A stretch of DNA of 64,000 nt. It comes from Acidobacteriota bacterium (GTDB lineage: Bacteria; Acidobacteriota; Blastocatellia; Pyrinomonadales; Pyrinomonadaceae). Of this stretch, positions 44,184 to 53,099 are shown one piece after another (positions within the stretch are counted from its first letter, which is position 1; every line of letters begins with the position of its first letter). The notes beneath the pieces were generated by a model that was not told the DNA's origin, ran no database searches, and worked only from the letters and a program-made list of their open reading frames with translations. The stretch is taken from contig JAHBSM010000006.1 in the NCBI GenBank assembly GCA_019639115.1, positions 62,001 to 126,000 on the forward strand, given 5' to 3'. The translations under genes were made by a program, and so were the position numbers.

Positions 44184-45800
44184 TTACTCCCCGTCGCTTT
44201 CCTCGTCGGATGCTTCAGCTTCAACGTCTTCAGGGCCTGAGACTTCGGGAGCTGATACTTCCGGATCTTCGGCCGAATCGATCTCAGCCTCGACCTCGCC
44301 ATCTGTCTCGGTCAACTCAGTCTCGGCTTCGACGTCACTGACGGCGGCGACTTCGGCCGATCCTTCGGACGCTTCCGTTTCTGCGTCTTCCTCGATGCCT
44401 GATTCTGGTTCGGAAGATCCGGCCTCATCTCCAAGATCAGCCGTTCCAAGATCAGCATCGGCCTCATCCGCGACGACCGAGGCGTCTTCTGATGACTCCG
44501 CAGCGGCGGCGGCCTCCTTTGCCTCGACTATAGTGCGAGCCGATGCAAGTATGGCTTCGCCCTCGTCGAAGCTGAGATTGAGAAAATCGACAAGATTATC
44601 GAGTGAAGCCGACGCAAGCCCTTCGACGTCCGTGATACCTTTTTCTGCAAGTATCTCGGCCTGCGACGCAGTCACGCCCTCAAGAGCGGTTATGGGTACA
44701 GCTTCTCCCGAAGCCATCATCCTGCCCATCTTGCTCGCGATCTCTTTCTTGAGTTCGTCCTCGTTGACGATCTTTATATCCCAACCGACAAGACGGGCCG
44801 CGAGCCGCACGTTCTGTCCTTTTTTTCCTATCGCGAGGCTGAGTTGGTCTTCGCCGACGATGACCTCCATCTGCCTAGTCTCAATATCTGTAATGCGGAC
44901 CTGCGAGACCTTGGCCGGTGACAAAGCGTTGGCCGCGAATACGGACGGTTCGTCAGACCACTCAATAATATCGATCTTCTCGCCGCGCAGTTCCTTTATG
45001 ATCGACTGAACTCGCGAGCCTTTCATTCCGACGCAAGCACCTACGGGATCGACATCTTTTTCGTTCGAAGCGACTGCGATCTTTGCACGTTCGCCGGGTT
45101 CGCGGACCGCCGATTTGATAACTACGGTCTCATCGTATATCTCCGGCACTTCCATTTCGAATAACCGTTTCAGCAGATCGGAGGATGCTCGAGACGCAAT
45201 GATCTGCTGCCCGCGGGGCTCCTTCGTGATGTCAATGATCACCACGCGGATGCGTTCGCCCTGATTCCACATCTCACCGCGTGATAACTCACGCCGGGGA
45301 ACAAGCGCTTCGAGATTGCCGCCCAGATCAATGATCATATCCCCACGTTCGAATCGCTTGACGGTACCATTTATCAGCTCGCCTTTGCGTTCGACGTATT
45401 CCTCATAGACCTTTTCGCGGGTCGCTTCGCGAACCTTCTGAACAAGGATCTGCTTGGCGGTCTGAGCCGCGATCCGGCCCATTTCTTCTTGAGGAAGCGG
45501 GATCAGCAGGACGTCACCGAGTTCGATCTCGTCGCCTACCAGCTCCTGTGCATCCGTTAGCGAGATCTCGCCCGACGGGTTCTCGACTTCTTCGACGACC
45601 TCTTTTTGCACGGAGATCTCTATCTGCCCTTCCTCGGCATTCCAATCGACCTGTATGCTGTCGCCGGTCTTGTCCTGAGATTTGAACTGTTTTCGAGCAG
45701 CCGCTTTGACGGCTTCCTTCATTGCCTCGATCACAAGTTCGCGGTCGAGCCCCTGCTCGTTGCACAAAACCTCAATGCTCTGTCCGATCGATGATGTCAT
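44184..45800 (-). CDS. nusA: Transcription termination/antitermination factor NusA
   Basis: NusA binds RNA polymerase and modulates pausing and termination. The protein has about 538 residues from ATG 45800; TTG 45806 is also in frame. An N-terminal domain, an S1 domain (NGTVKRFERGDMIIDLGGNLEALVP region) and two KH domains (DPVGACVGMKGSRVQ and LAIGKKGQNVRLAARLVGW) are in order. One helix-hairpin-helix-like element (GVTASQAEILAEKGITDVEGLA) and a very acidic tail of about 100 residues (many Glu, Asp, Ser, Ala) follow. The tail is longer than in E. coli and of a different kind. Confidence 0.95.
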   Translation of the reverse strand: MTSSIGQSIEVLCNEQGLDRELVIEAMKEAVKAAARKQFKSQDKTGDSIQVDWNAEEGQIEISVQKEVVEEVENPSGEISLTDAQELVGDEIELGDVLLIPLPQEEMGRIAAQTAKQILVQKVREATREKVYEEYVERKGELINGTVKRFERGDMIIDLGGNLEALVPRRELSRGEMWNQGERIRVVIIDITKEPRGQQIIASRASSDLLKRLFEMEVPEIYDETVVIKSAVREPGERAKIAVASNEKDVDPVGACVGMKGSRVQSIIKELRGEKIDIIEWSDEPSVFAANALSPAKVSQVRITDIETRQMEVIVGEDQLSLAIGKKGQNVRLAARLVGWDIKIVNEDELKKEIASKMGRMMASGEAVPITALEGVTASQAEILAEKGITDVEGLASASLDNLVDFLNLSFDEGEAILASARTIVEAKEAAAAAESSEDASVVADEADADLGTADLGDEAGSSEPESGIEEDAETEASEGSAEVAAVSDVEAETELTETDGEVEAEIDSAEDPEVSAPEVSGPEDVEAEASDEESDGE

Positions 45801-45840
45801 AATCAAAATATCGCAGGCCGCATCTGTCGCAGCCGCTTCA

Positions 45841-46329
45841 TCAAACTTTCCGGCCCTTCAACTCCTCACCCAGGTCTATCTTTAAGTTAGCTTTGCGGAC
45901 CAACTCGTACGGAAAAACGATCTCGCGTCCGTCTTTGGACCGCATCGTAACCGTGCCTTCGGAGACCTCGCCTATCACACCCGTCACCAAGGTCTGGCCA
46001 TCTACAGGTTCGCCGAGCTTGACCTTTGCCAACTGGCCCTTGAATCGCCCAAAGTCCCTGATCGAATACAATTCCCGCTCAATTCCAGGCGACGAGACCT
46101 CCAACACATAGCTGCCCGGCATCGGATCGTCCGTATCGAGCAGTTCCTCCACCCGTGCCGAGAAATTCCCGCAATCGTCCAATGTGACCCCGCCGGGCTT
46201 GTCTATGTAAACCCGCACGACGTGATCGCGGCGGGAACCGGCAAGTTCCACGTTCACCACCTCGATCTCAGAGCCGGCTGCGGCCGTCGCAGCCGCATCA
46301 CGCAGCGTCTCGATCAAAGGCTTCGACAT
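45841..46329 (-). CDS. rimP: Ribosome maturation factor RimP
   Basis: RimP helps early 30S assembly. The 162-residue protein has VRVYIDKPGGVTLDDCGNFS, the YVLEVSSPGIERELYSI core and the C-terminal SH3-like domain. ATG 46329 is the clear start. It heads the rimP-nusA-infB-rbfA-nrnA operon. A terminator-like hairpin lies 30-60 bases upstream and could either end the preceding gene or attenuate this operon. Confidence 0.94.
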   Translation of the reverse strand: MSKPLIETLRDAAATAAAGSEIEVVNVELAGSRRDHVVRVYIDKPGGVTLDDCGNFSARVEELLDTDDPMPGSYVLEVSSPGIERELYSIRDFGRFKGQLAKVKLGEPVDGQTLVTGVIGEVSEGTVTMRSKDGREIVFPYELVRKANLKIDLGEELKGRKV

Positions 46330-46355
46330 AGCGACTCGTTCCCCAAAAGTGCCGC

Positions 46356-46386
46356 AAAAAATAAAAAGTGGGCACGGAACCCACTT
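46356..46386 (-). terminator. Intrinsic terminator upstream of rimP
   Basis: On the minus strand AGTGGG and CCCACT pair around TTCCGTG and are followed by TTTTATTTTTT, ending about 27 bases before the rimP start. It is well formed. It may end transcription of the ROK/hypothetical unit, or act as a leader attenuator for the nusA operon. Confidence 0.65.
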
Positions 46387-46459
46387 GATACGTCACAAAT
46401 TACGCATCGCGGCAAACTGAGATGATATAACAGAACCGCCCGCTATGGCAAGCCCACGT

Positions 46460-46864
46460 TCATAGAGCTTCTCTGATCGCCTTCGTCAGTCGCGTGAGCT
46501 CTGCCACCTTTTCTTCAACGGCGGTAAATCGCTCCGCAGACGGAGCGGCGGCGAACTCTTCGATCAGAACGGCTGTCTCTCGCGTCTCGGTCAGCATTCT
46601 CCTGGATTCGCGCTCTACCACCCGTGCCGCATCCGGCCGCCCGGTTCCGACCTTCCTTGCCTCGGCGACGCCCCAGTGCGTGATCCGGACGATGTTGGGG
46701 CGGGACTCTGTGATCCAACTCTCGCTTTTGAGATGGCTCACAATGCTGTCAATACTCGGGTAGTAGCCCTCTTTCTTGGTCAGATCTACAAAATCGACGT
46801 CAATATTTTCCTTCCCGCCCGTTTCTTCATACAGCCGCACGAGCATTTTGTGAAAAGCGTCCAT
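46460..46864 (-). CDS. Conserved hypothetical protein, winged-helix-like
   Basis: The 134-residue protein has an N-terminal part (YYPSIDSIVSHLKSESWITESRP region) with spacing like a winged helix-turn-helix and a C-terminal part with an amphipathic helix (FTAVEEKVAELTRLTKAIREAL). No enzyme motif is seen. It is downstream of the ROK kinase gene by 21 bases and is followed by the terminator at 46356, so it is the last gene of that unit. A DNA-binding role is only suggested by the pattern. Confidence 0.6.
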   Translation of the reverse strand: MDAFHKMLVRLYEETGGKENIDVDFVDLTKKEGYYPSIDSIVSHLKSESWITESRPNIVRITHWGVAEARKVGTGRPDAARVVERESRRMLTETRETAVLIEEFAAAPSAERFTAVEEKVAELTRLTKAIREAL

Positions 46865-46885
46865 AGCTTTATCGTTACTTGTCGG

Positions 46886-47833
46886 TCAAAGCCGTCCTTC
46901 TGCAATGCGTTCGAATGTTATTTTCGCCGCTCCCAAAACACCCGGATCGTCGCCGAGCGAAGCGCGGACAATCTTAGCACGTTCAGCGGGTTCGGGGAAT
47001 GCTCTCGCCGTGGCCTCCGCACGCATCGCCGGGTAGAATCTGCCCCATGCGGCCGCAACTCCGCCGCCGATCACAACTACGTCAGGATCGAGTACGTTAA
47101 GCAGTCCGCCGATGGCGATACCCAAATAACGCCCCATCTCGAGAAACAAGCGGCCCGCTGCGAGATCGCCACGATCAGCAAGGTCATACACATCCTTTGC
47201 GGTTGAAACGATCAGTCCGGATTCTCTCGCCTGTCGGACAACTGCGGTACCCGACGCATACTGTTCCAGGCACCCTCGGCTCCCGCATCCGCATTGATGG
47301 CCTTCCGGTTCGACACACAAGTGTCCGATCTCACCCGCGGTCCCGTCGGCACCGAAATGGACCTTTCCGCCTAATATTATGCCGCCTCCCACACCGGTGC
47401 CGAGAGTGATCATTATCGCGTTCTCGGCTCCGGCTGCCGCCCCGAGCCAGTGCTCACCGGCAGCGGCCGCGGTCGCGTCGTTCATTAGTTCGACGCGAAG
47501 CCCTGTCTCGCGAGCGAGCAGCCCTTTTATGTCCGAACCACTCAGCCGGGGCAGATTAGGCAGCTTCCCGACCGTCCCATCCGGCCTGAACGTAGCAGGT
47601 ATAGCCGCGCCAAGGCCGATCGGACTGACATTACCGGCATCCGAAGCGGCCTGCCGGCAAAGGGCCGCTACGAGTATCGCAAGTTCTTCTGCGCCGGCAT
47701 CGTATGGTGTCGCCGTCTCAGAGCGTGCCAGGATGTCTCCGCCCGATGAAACAACGGCGACACGCATATTCGTGCCGCCGAGATCAAGCGCCAGTACGAG
47801 ATCGGCCGCATCATTGCTGCCCATTCCGGTCAC
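46886..47833 (-). CDS. ROK-family sugar kinase
   Basis: The 315-residue protein has the ATP-binding ALDLGGTNMRVAVV near its N-terminus, GTGVGGGIILGG, the zinc-binding GHQCGCGSRGCLEQYASG signature and a C-terminal VVIGGGVA motif. Glucokinase is the best guess among ROK kinases. Start is GTG 47833, overlapping the binding-protein stop (GTGA), or ATG 47824. It is translationally coupled to the XylF-like gene, which suggests the sugar bound and the sugar phosphorylated are related. Confidence 0.88.
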   Translation of the reverse strand: MTGMGSNDAADLVLALDLGGTNMRVAVVSSGGDILARSETATPYDAGAEELAILVAALCRQAASDAGNVSPIGLGAAIPATFRPDGTVGKLPNLPRLSGSDIKGLLARETGLRVELMNDATAAAAGEHWLGAAAGAENAIMITLGTGVGGGIILGGKVHFGADGTAGEIGHLCVEPEGHQCGCGSRGCLEQYASGTAVVRQARESGLIVSTAKDVYDLADRGDLAAGRLFLEMGRYLGIAIGGLLNVLDPDVVVIGGGVAAAWGRFYPAMRAEATARAFPEPAERAKIVRASLGDDPGVLGAAKITFERIAEGRL

Positions 47834-48900
47834 GGACGTTTTGGACGATCGGCTTCGGACACGTCCTTGTAAACGTCCTCGTATTTAGCGTAGCCGTCCT
47901 TGATGACCGTATCCATTAGATTCGACCGATCCACTGTTGTCACTTCTAGCAGGATCGCCGGTATCTCTTTTCCTAGTGCGTCGTTACGGAACGGTGTGGT
48001 ATCGAGCTTCTCTTTCTTGGCCAGCTTGATCGCAGCTTCGACAGCGCCGCTCGCAAGGGGAATGATCGGCTTGTAAACCGTCATGGTCTGAGTGCCGGCA
48101 GCTATACGCTGTAGTGCATCGAGGGCCGCGTCTTGTCCGGTTACCAGCACCTTGCCCGCAAGCCCGCGTTTAGCAAGAGCAGACACAACACCGCCCGCCA
48201 TCCCGTCGTTAGAGACCACGAATGCATCTACCTTGTCACTGTTCTGGGTGAGAGCATTCTCGGCAAAGTTAAGCGCAAGTTCGGGTTTCCAATCCGTAAT
48301 GAAATCCTGAGCGACTATCTGGATCTCTTTCTTGTCTATCGCGGACTGGAGGACCTCGAGTTGCTCTTTCTTCATAATGACCGCGTTATTATCGGTCGAT
48401 GCGCCATAGACCATCACGTATTTGCCGGACGGTTTGTTCTTTAAAGCGTACTCGGCGATCTTGCGGCCGATGACCGGAACCTGATGCGAAATATACAGAT
48501 CGATCTTGTCCGAATTGATCAGCCGGTCATAGCTGATAACGGGGACGTTCTGAGCCTTTGCCTTGTCAACCATTGAAGCCGCCTGCGTAGCATCGTGAGG
48601 CGCAATGACCAGCACATCGATCCCTTGTGTCAAAAGGTTCTCTACGTCATTGGCCTGCTTATCCGCCTTATTGTCCGCAACGGTTATGACGCATTCGACG
48701 TTCATCTTGCCGCAGTGGGCCTCGAACGCATCCTTGTCCCGCTGCCAACGCTCTTCCTTAAGCGTGTCCATTGCGAAGCCGATCTTTATCTTCTTTCCGG
48801 CCGCTTTGTCAGCTGGGTTGCCGCCTGGGTTGCTCGTCCCGCCGCCGCAACCAGCCAGCGCCGCAACTCCGAGCAAAAATAGTGTCAGTGCTTTAGTCAT
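47830..48900 (-). CDS. XylF-like sugar ABC transporter substrate-binding lipoprotein
   Basis: From ATG 48900 the protein has 356 residues with a lipoprotein signal (LFLLGVAALAGC) and a type I periplasmic binding fold (KIKIGFAMDTLKEERWQRD, VLVIAPHDATQAASMVDKAK, VSNDGMAGGVVSALAKRGL, VLVTGQDAALDALQRIAAG). These features match D-xylose binding protein XylF and relatives. No cognate ATPase or permease gene is in the window, so it is an orphan here, coupled only to the ROK kinase. Confidence 0.85.
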   Translation of the reverse strand: MTKALTLFLLGVAALAGCGGGTSNPGGNPADKAAGKKIKIGFAMDTLKEERWQRDKDAFEAHCGKMNVECVITVADNKADKQANDVENLLTQGIDVLVIAPHDATQAASMVDKAKAQNVPVISYDRLINSDKIDLYISHQVPVIGRKIAEYALKNKPSGKYVMVYGASTDNNAVIMKKEQLEVLQSAIDKKEIQIVAQDFITDWKPELALNFAENALTQNSDKVDAFVVSNDGMAGGVVSALAKRGLAGKVLVTGQDAALDALQRIAAGTQTMTVYKPIIPLASGAVEAAIKLAKKEKLDTTPFRNDALGKEIPAILLEVTTVDRSNLMDTVIKDGYAKYEDVYKDVSEADRPKRP

Positions 48901-49248
48901 AGATTCCCATTTTACCAGCAATAGTCTGCTTACTAACCGATTCTCCGAGATTAAATCAGACTTTGGCCCGGTCAGCAAGATAGATCCCTGAACTGTCCCC
49001 GCCCAAACCGCGAGCAGCATCACATGGTATAGCTTGTTTTTGGTTTTTAGTATTTGCCTTTAGGGCGAACTGTGCTATAAGAAAGTATCAAAATTCAACT
49101 CGTTTGAATCTGACAGCAATTTTTGTTTGATCGCTGATGGCATACACGGGACCGCCCGAATCAATTGACATCGTGCTTGTCTTCGTGTAAAACATTGAGT
49201 GGTTTGGTTTTTTCTAATTTCCTGACTGGACGAAACAATAGGAGAACT
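48901..49248. other. 348-base divergent intergenic region
   Basis: This gap separates the XylF-like gene (minus) from the first FecR-like gene (plus). It is AT-rich compared with its surroundings and holds the candidate promoter at 49165-49193. I see no tRNA, no long repeat and no convincing open frame. An in-frame upstream extension of the FecR-like gene to 49165 lacks a ribosome-binding site. Confidence 0.5.
49165..49193 (+). promoter_or_regulatory. Sigma-70-type promoter of the FecR-like genes
   Basis: Consensus TTGACA (49165-49170), 17-base spacer, TAAAAC (49188-49193). The expected start near 49200 gives a leader of about 50 bases to ATG 49249. Confidence 0.55.
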
Positions 49249-49869
49249 ATGAACAGCAAACTTTGGATCCGCAGATCACTTACCACCGGCCTTATGGTGG
49301 CTGTTTTTGCGACTTATTCGATGATGGCTCTGGCGGGTGACGTCAAAGCATCTGGCGAACTTTCAGTTTCCGGCTCCACCGCAGACGCGGCCGTGACCGT
49401 AAACGGCGAATCGGCCCGCTCCGGCCGTACGGTCTTTACATCGAGCACGATCGTTACTCCCGAGAACACCGTTGCGACCATCAATATGGGCACGGCGGGC
49501 GAGATCCAGCTTGCTCCAAATTCGTCGGTCACAGTCAATTTTGATTCCAAGAATATCTCGGCTGATGTCTCGGCCGGCTCGATCACGGTTCTACGGTCGG
49601 CTGCTCCGGTGGCTGTTACCACTGCGGCAGGCAAATCGACCCTCGGCTCAGGCGACTCATCAGCCGCAGCCCCGGACGATTATCGCGACTCGAACGGCAA
49701 GTGCATCGATGCTGACAATGACGGCAAACTTGAATGCGACAAAGGCGCCGCATGGTGGCTCTTCGCTCTTGTGACCGGCGGTGCCGTAGCAGGCATTATC
49801 TGGGCCACATCACAGGGCAACGACATCTCTCTCGGCGGCGGCGGCACAGTCGTCAGCCCGGTCCGCTAA
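49249..49869 (+). CDS. FecR-like envelope protein with glycine-rich C-terminal tail (copy 1)
   Basis: From ATG 49249 (GGAG close upstream) the protein has 206 residues. The signal peptide (WIRRSLTTGLMVAVFATYSMMALA) is followed by a FecR-type beta domain (SGELSVSGSTADAAVTVNGE and IVTPENTVATINMGTAGEI). A short calcium-like DADNDGKLECD stretch, a hydrophobic helix (WLFALVTGGAVAGIIWATS) and the tail DISLGGGGTVVSPVR end the protein. FecR domains elsewhere sense or bind polymer, but no sigma partner is nearby. The gene is paralogous to the next one. Confidence 0.8.
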   Translation: MNSKLWIRRSLTTGLMVAVFATYSMMALAGDVKASGELSVSGSTADAAVTVNGESARSGRTVFTSSTIVTPENTVATINMGTAGEIQLAPNSSVTVNFDSKNISADVSAGSITVLRSAAPVAVTTAAGKSTLGSGDSSAAAPDDYRDSNGKCIDADNDGKLECDKGAAWWLFALVTGGAVAGIIWATSQGNDISLGGGGTVVSPVR

Positions 49870-49883
49870 GGCCAATTATTTTC

Positions 49884-49911
49884 CCGACGCTTCGCTGCTG
49901 CGGGGCGTCGG
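49884..49911 (+). other. Hairpin between the two FecR-like genes
   Basis: CCGACGC (49884-49890) pairs with GCGTCGG (49905-49911). There is no T run, so it is more likely a processing or stability element between tandem genes than a terminator. Confidence 0.3.
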
Positions 49912-49961
49912 ATGCATACATATTTTCTGAATAGGATTGTTACAGGAGGAAATTTACTCAC

Positions 49962-50669
49962 ATGTTCGGCAAAAATAGTCTTCGTAAGATAACGACTTCG
50001 GTTACGCTAGCGGCCGTTTGGTCGGTGTACTCGATGGTCGCCTTCGCGATCCCAGTCGGTTCGACCGGCGAGATCACCGTATCAGGCCAGGTCACCGTTA
50101 ACGGTCAACCGACCGTTTCAAATGCTACCGTTGTTTCGGGAAGCAGTATCGTGACCGGAGCGGATTCTTCGGCGACGATCAGCCTTGGCAAAACAGGCCG
50201 CATCGAGATGATGGCTAACACCAGCCTCTCGCTCACTTTTTCGGACAGCAGCATCGTCGTTACACTCAACGACGGCAAAGCTCGCTTTGCAAACTCGGCA
50301 GGCGTTGCCACGACTGTTGCTACCAAGAACGCGACGTTGATCGCCGATGCAGGCCAGAACAACAATTTCCTCGTTGAGGTCGAATGCTCGCACATTCACC
50401 TTGACACTACTGCGGGCCTCGTCACGATGCGTGAGGGCACGGCCGACAAACAGGTCGCGGCAGGCAGTTCAGCAACGGCGGGCAACCTAGAACAGACCGG
50501 CTGCAAGCCGTGTCTCCGTCCCGGTTCGGCCCCGGGCGTAGCTATCGCAGGCTGGCCGTGGCTTCTCCTGGTGGCGGCCGGTGCTGCCGGTGCCGGCATC
50601 TTCTTCGGCACTCAGAAGGACGACACCACGCTCGGCGGCGGCACGATCATCGTCAGCCCGACCAGATAG
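49962..50669 (+). CDS. FecR-like envelope protein with glycine-rich C-terminal tail (copy 2)
   Basis: The 235-residue paralogue has a signal peptide (VTLAAVWSVYSMVAFA), the FecR-type repeat (STGEITVSGQVTVNGQPTVS, SSATISLGKTGRIEMMANTS), a Cys-containing segment (EVECSHIHLDT and GCKPCLRPG), a hydrophobic helix (WPWLLLVAAGAAGAGIFFG) and the tail DDTTLGGGTIIVSPTR. GGAGG upstream supports ATG 49962. The shared helix-plus-tail ending with copy 1 is striking. A terminator follows at 50696. Confidence 0.8.
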   Translation: MFGKNSLRKITTSVTLAAVWSVYSMVAFAIPVGSTGEITVSGQVTVNGQPTVSNATVVSGSSIVTGADSSATISLGKTGRIEMMANTSLSLTFSDSSIVVTLNDGKARFANSAGVATTVATKNATLIADAGQNNNFLVEVECSHIHLDTTAGLVTMREGTADKQVAAGSSATAGNLEQTGCKPCLRPGSAPGVAIAGWPWLLLVAAGAAGAGIFFGTQKDDTTLGGGTIIVSPTR

Positions 50670-50695
50670 TTTTCCTCTAATTCTGTTCGCTAAAA

Positions 50696-50730
50696 GCGGG
50701 TCATGTTTCGACATGGCCCGCATATTTTTG
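50696..50730 (+). terminator. Intrinsic terminator after the FecR-like pair
   Basis: GCGGGTCATG (50696-50705) pairs with CATGGCCCGC (50712-50721), followed by ATATTTTTG. The ugd gene starts 72 bases later from its own signals. Confidence 0.7.
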
Positions 50731-50792
50731 TATAGTTGGTAGTTTGTTTCGCCTTTATTATTTGATCACTCGTACTTAAATATTCATTTGTC

Positions 50793-52091
50793 ATGCATAT
50801 CGCAATAATTGGAACTGGTTACGTGGGCCTTGTTTCCGGGGCTTGTTTTGCTGAGTTCGGTATCGACGTCACCTGCGTTGATGTTGATGCCGAGAAAATA
50901 GACAAACTTCACAAGGGTATCATCCCGATATACGAGCCCGGCCTCGATAATCTTGTGGAAAAGAATGTCGAAGCCGGACGCCTGCATTTCACAACGAACA
51001 TCGCGGAGGCGGTCAAGTCTGCCGAGGTGGTATTCCTTGCAGTCGGAACTCCTCCCAAAGAGGACGGTTCCCCGGATATGAGCTACTACAGGCAGGCCGC
51101 AAAGGATGTGGCTGAGAATCTCACGGGCTATACGGTCATTGTAACGAAATCGACCGTGCCTGTCGGGACCGGTAAATGGCTCAAACAATTTGTCGCGGAG
51201 AACGCCCCGGCAGGGATCGAATTCGGCGTCGCCAGCAATCCGGAGTTCCTCCGCGAAGGCGCCGCGATCGAGGATTTTATGCGGCCCGACCGTGTCGTCA
51301 TCGGATCCAACGAAGCTCGTGCCATCGAGGTGATGAAAGAGCTTTACCGGCCGCTCTACTTGATCGAGACCCCTATCGTGATCACTTCACTCGAAGCAGC
51401 CGAATTGATCAAATACGCCGCTAACGCGTTTCTCGCGACCAAGATCACCTTCATAAACGAGATCGCAAATTTATGTGACGCCATCGGTTGTGATGTTCAC
51501 GACGTGGCCCGAGGTATGGGAATGGACAATCGGATAGGGCGCAAATTCCTCCATCCGGGCCCCGGCTACGGCGGTTCTTGTTTTCCTAAGGACACTCGAG
51601 CGCTGACGACCGTGGCCGATCAGTTCGGAGTAGAGACACGGATCGTGGACGCCGTGATCGAAGCAAACGAGGTGCAGCGTGACCTGATGGTGCCCAAGAT
51701 CGAAAAGCTCGCGGGCGGCTTGAGCGGCAAGCAGATAGGAGTTCTCGGCCTGGCGTTCAAGCCCGAGACCGACGACATGCGCGAATCGCCGGCCGTTGAC
51801 ATCATTAAGAAACTCCAAGAGGGCGGAGCACGAGTGAGAGCTTTCGACCCCGTCGCTATGGACGAAGCGAGGCATTTGCTCCCCGACATCGAGTATGCGG
51901 CAGACGAATACGATGCGGTGAAGGGAGCGGACGTTATGGTCATCGTGACCGAATGGAACCAGTTCAGAGCGCTCGATCTCGACCGGATACGAACTCTGCT
52001 TGCCTCGCCAAAGATAGCTGACCTCCGCAATGTCTATGAACCGCAGGATATGCGAGAGCTTGGTTTTGACTACATCGGGGTCGGGCGCTGA
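50793..52091 (+). CDS. ugd: UDP-glucose 6-dehydrogenase
   Basis: Ugd oxidises UDP-glucose to UDP-glucuronate for polysaccharides. The 432-residue protein has the NAD-binding IIGTGYVGLVSGACFAE, the YAANAFLATKITFINEIA helix, the catalytic Cys in GPGYGGSCFPKDTRAL and a C-terminal domain with GLAFKPETDDMRESP. Length matches bacterial UDP-glucose/GDP-mannose dehydrogenases. It is 38 bases upstream of the epimerase gene and likely co-transcribed with it. Confidence 0.94.
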   Translation: MHIAIIGTGYVGLVSGACFAEFGIDVTCVDVDAEKIDKLHKGIIPIYEPGLDNLVEKNVEAGRLHFTTNIAEAVKSAEVVFLAVGTPPKEDGSPDMSYYRQAAKDVAENLTGYTVIVTKSTVPVGTGKWLKQFVAENAPAGIEFGVASNPEFLREGAAIEDFMRPDRVVIGSNEARAIEVMKELYRPLYLIETPIVITSLEAAELIKYAANAFLATKITFINEIANLCDAIGCDVHDVARGMGMDNRIGRKFLHPGPGYGGSCFPKDTRALTTVADQFGVETRIVDAVIEANEVQRDLMVPKIEKLAGGLSGKQIGVLGLAFKPETDDMRESPAVDIIKKLQEGGARVRAFDPVAMDEARHLLPDIEYAADEYDAVKGADVMVIVTEWNQFRALDLDRIRTLLASPKIADLRNVYEPQDMRELGFDYIGVGR

Positions 52092-52129
52092 CGATCCCGG
52101 CGGACAACGATCATTCGGTTGGTAAATAT

Positions 52130-53095
52130 ATGAGCAGTAAGATCGATCATCTGGTGACCGGCGGGGCCGGCTTCATTGGCTCGAACCTTGCCGACGAGCT
52201 GCTGCTCCGCGGTGGCAAGGTCAGGATCGTTGACAATTTTGCGACCGGGTATCGTGAGAATCTTGACGAGATCAGTGGGGATTTTGAGTTCATCGAGGGC
52301 GACCTCACGGATCCTGACGTTGCAAAACGCGCCGTAGAAGGAGTGGACATCGTTTTTCATCAAGCTGCTTTGCCTAGCGTTCCTCGATCGGTCGCTGATC
52401 CGTTAGAAACGCACAATGCGTGTGTCAACGCAACGCTTAACCTGTTGGTAGCCGCACGCGAGGCCGGTGTGAGACGATTCATCTATGCGGCGTCAAGCTC
52501 GGCATACGGCGACCAGCCTATCTTGCCTAAGGTCGAGTCAATGCGTCCCGATCCGATGTCGCCATACGCGGTCGCAAAGCTTACAGGCGAATACTACTGC
52601 CGCAGTTTTTTTGAGGTTTACGGTCTCGAGACGGTTTCCCTGCGCTACTTCAATGTATTTGGTCCTCGACAGGATCCGTCGTCGATGTACTCCGGTGTGA
52701 TCTCGAGATTTATCGATGCATTCCTCTCAGACAAAACGCCGGTTATATATGGTGACGGCGAACAGTCGCGGGATTTTACCTATGTGGCCAATGTGGTGGA
52801 GGCAAATATCCGTGCAGCCTCTGCACCGGATGCTGCGGGCAAGGTCATGAACGTGGCCAATGGCGAACGGATCTCTCTTAATGAACTTCTCAAGGTCTTA
52901 GGCCGTGTGACAGGCCGTAACGACATTACAGCAGAATATCTCGAAGAAAGGAAAGGCGATGTCAAGCATTCTCAGGCAGACAATCGTCTCGCCATAGATA
53001 CGATCGGATACTCGACCCTCGTCGGGCTGGAAGAAGGCCTGAGGCGGACAATAGACTGGTGGAGATCCAGCCGATTTTCCTCAGCCGCTCGATAG
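52130..53095 (+). CDS. NAD-dependent UDP-sugar 4-epimerase
   Basis: The 321-residue short-chain dehydrogenase/reductase has VTGGAGFIGSNLADELL, SVPRSVADPLETHNACVNATLNLL (in parts), the Ser/Tyr/Lys catalytic set (ASSSAYGD and SPYAVAKLTGE) and GDGEQSRDFTYVANV. The LPSVPRSVADP segment matches UDP-GlcNAc/GalNAc 4-epimerases (WbpP type) better than strict UDP-glucose epimerases, but substrate is not proven. With ugd it would supply precursors for capsule or exopolysaccharide. Confidence 0.88.
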   Translation: MSSKIDHLVTGGAGFIGSNLADELLLRGGKVRIVDNFATGYRENLDEISGDFEFIEGDLTDPDVAKRAVEGVDIVFHQAALPSVPRSVADPLETHNACVNATLNLLVAAREAGVRRFIYAASSSAYGDQPILPKVESMRPDPMSPYAVAKLTGEYYCRSFFEVYGLETVSLRYFNVFGPRQDPSSMYSGVISRFIDAFLSDKTPVIYGDGEQSRDFTYVANVVEANIRAASAPDAAGKVMNVANGERISLNELLKVLGRVTGRNDITAEYLEERKGDVKHSQADNRLAIDTIGYSTLVGLEEGLRRTIDWWRSSRFSSAAR

Positions 53096-53099
53096 ACGT

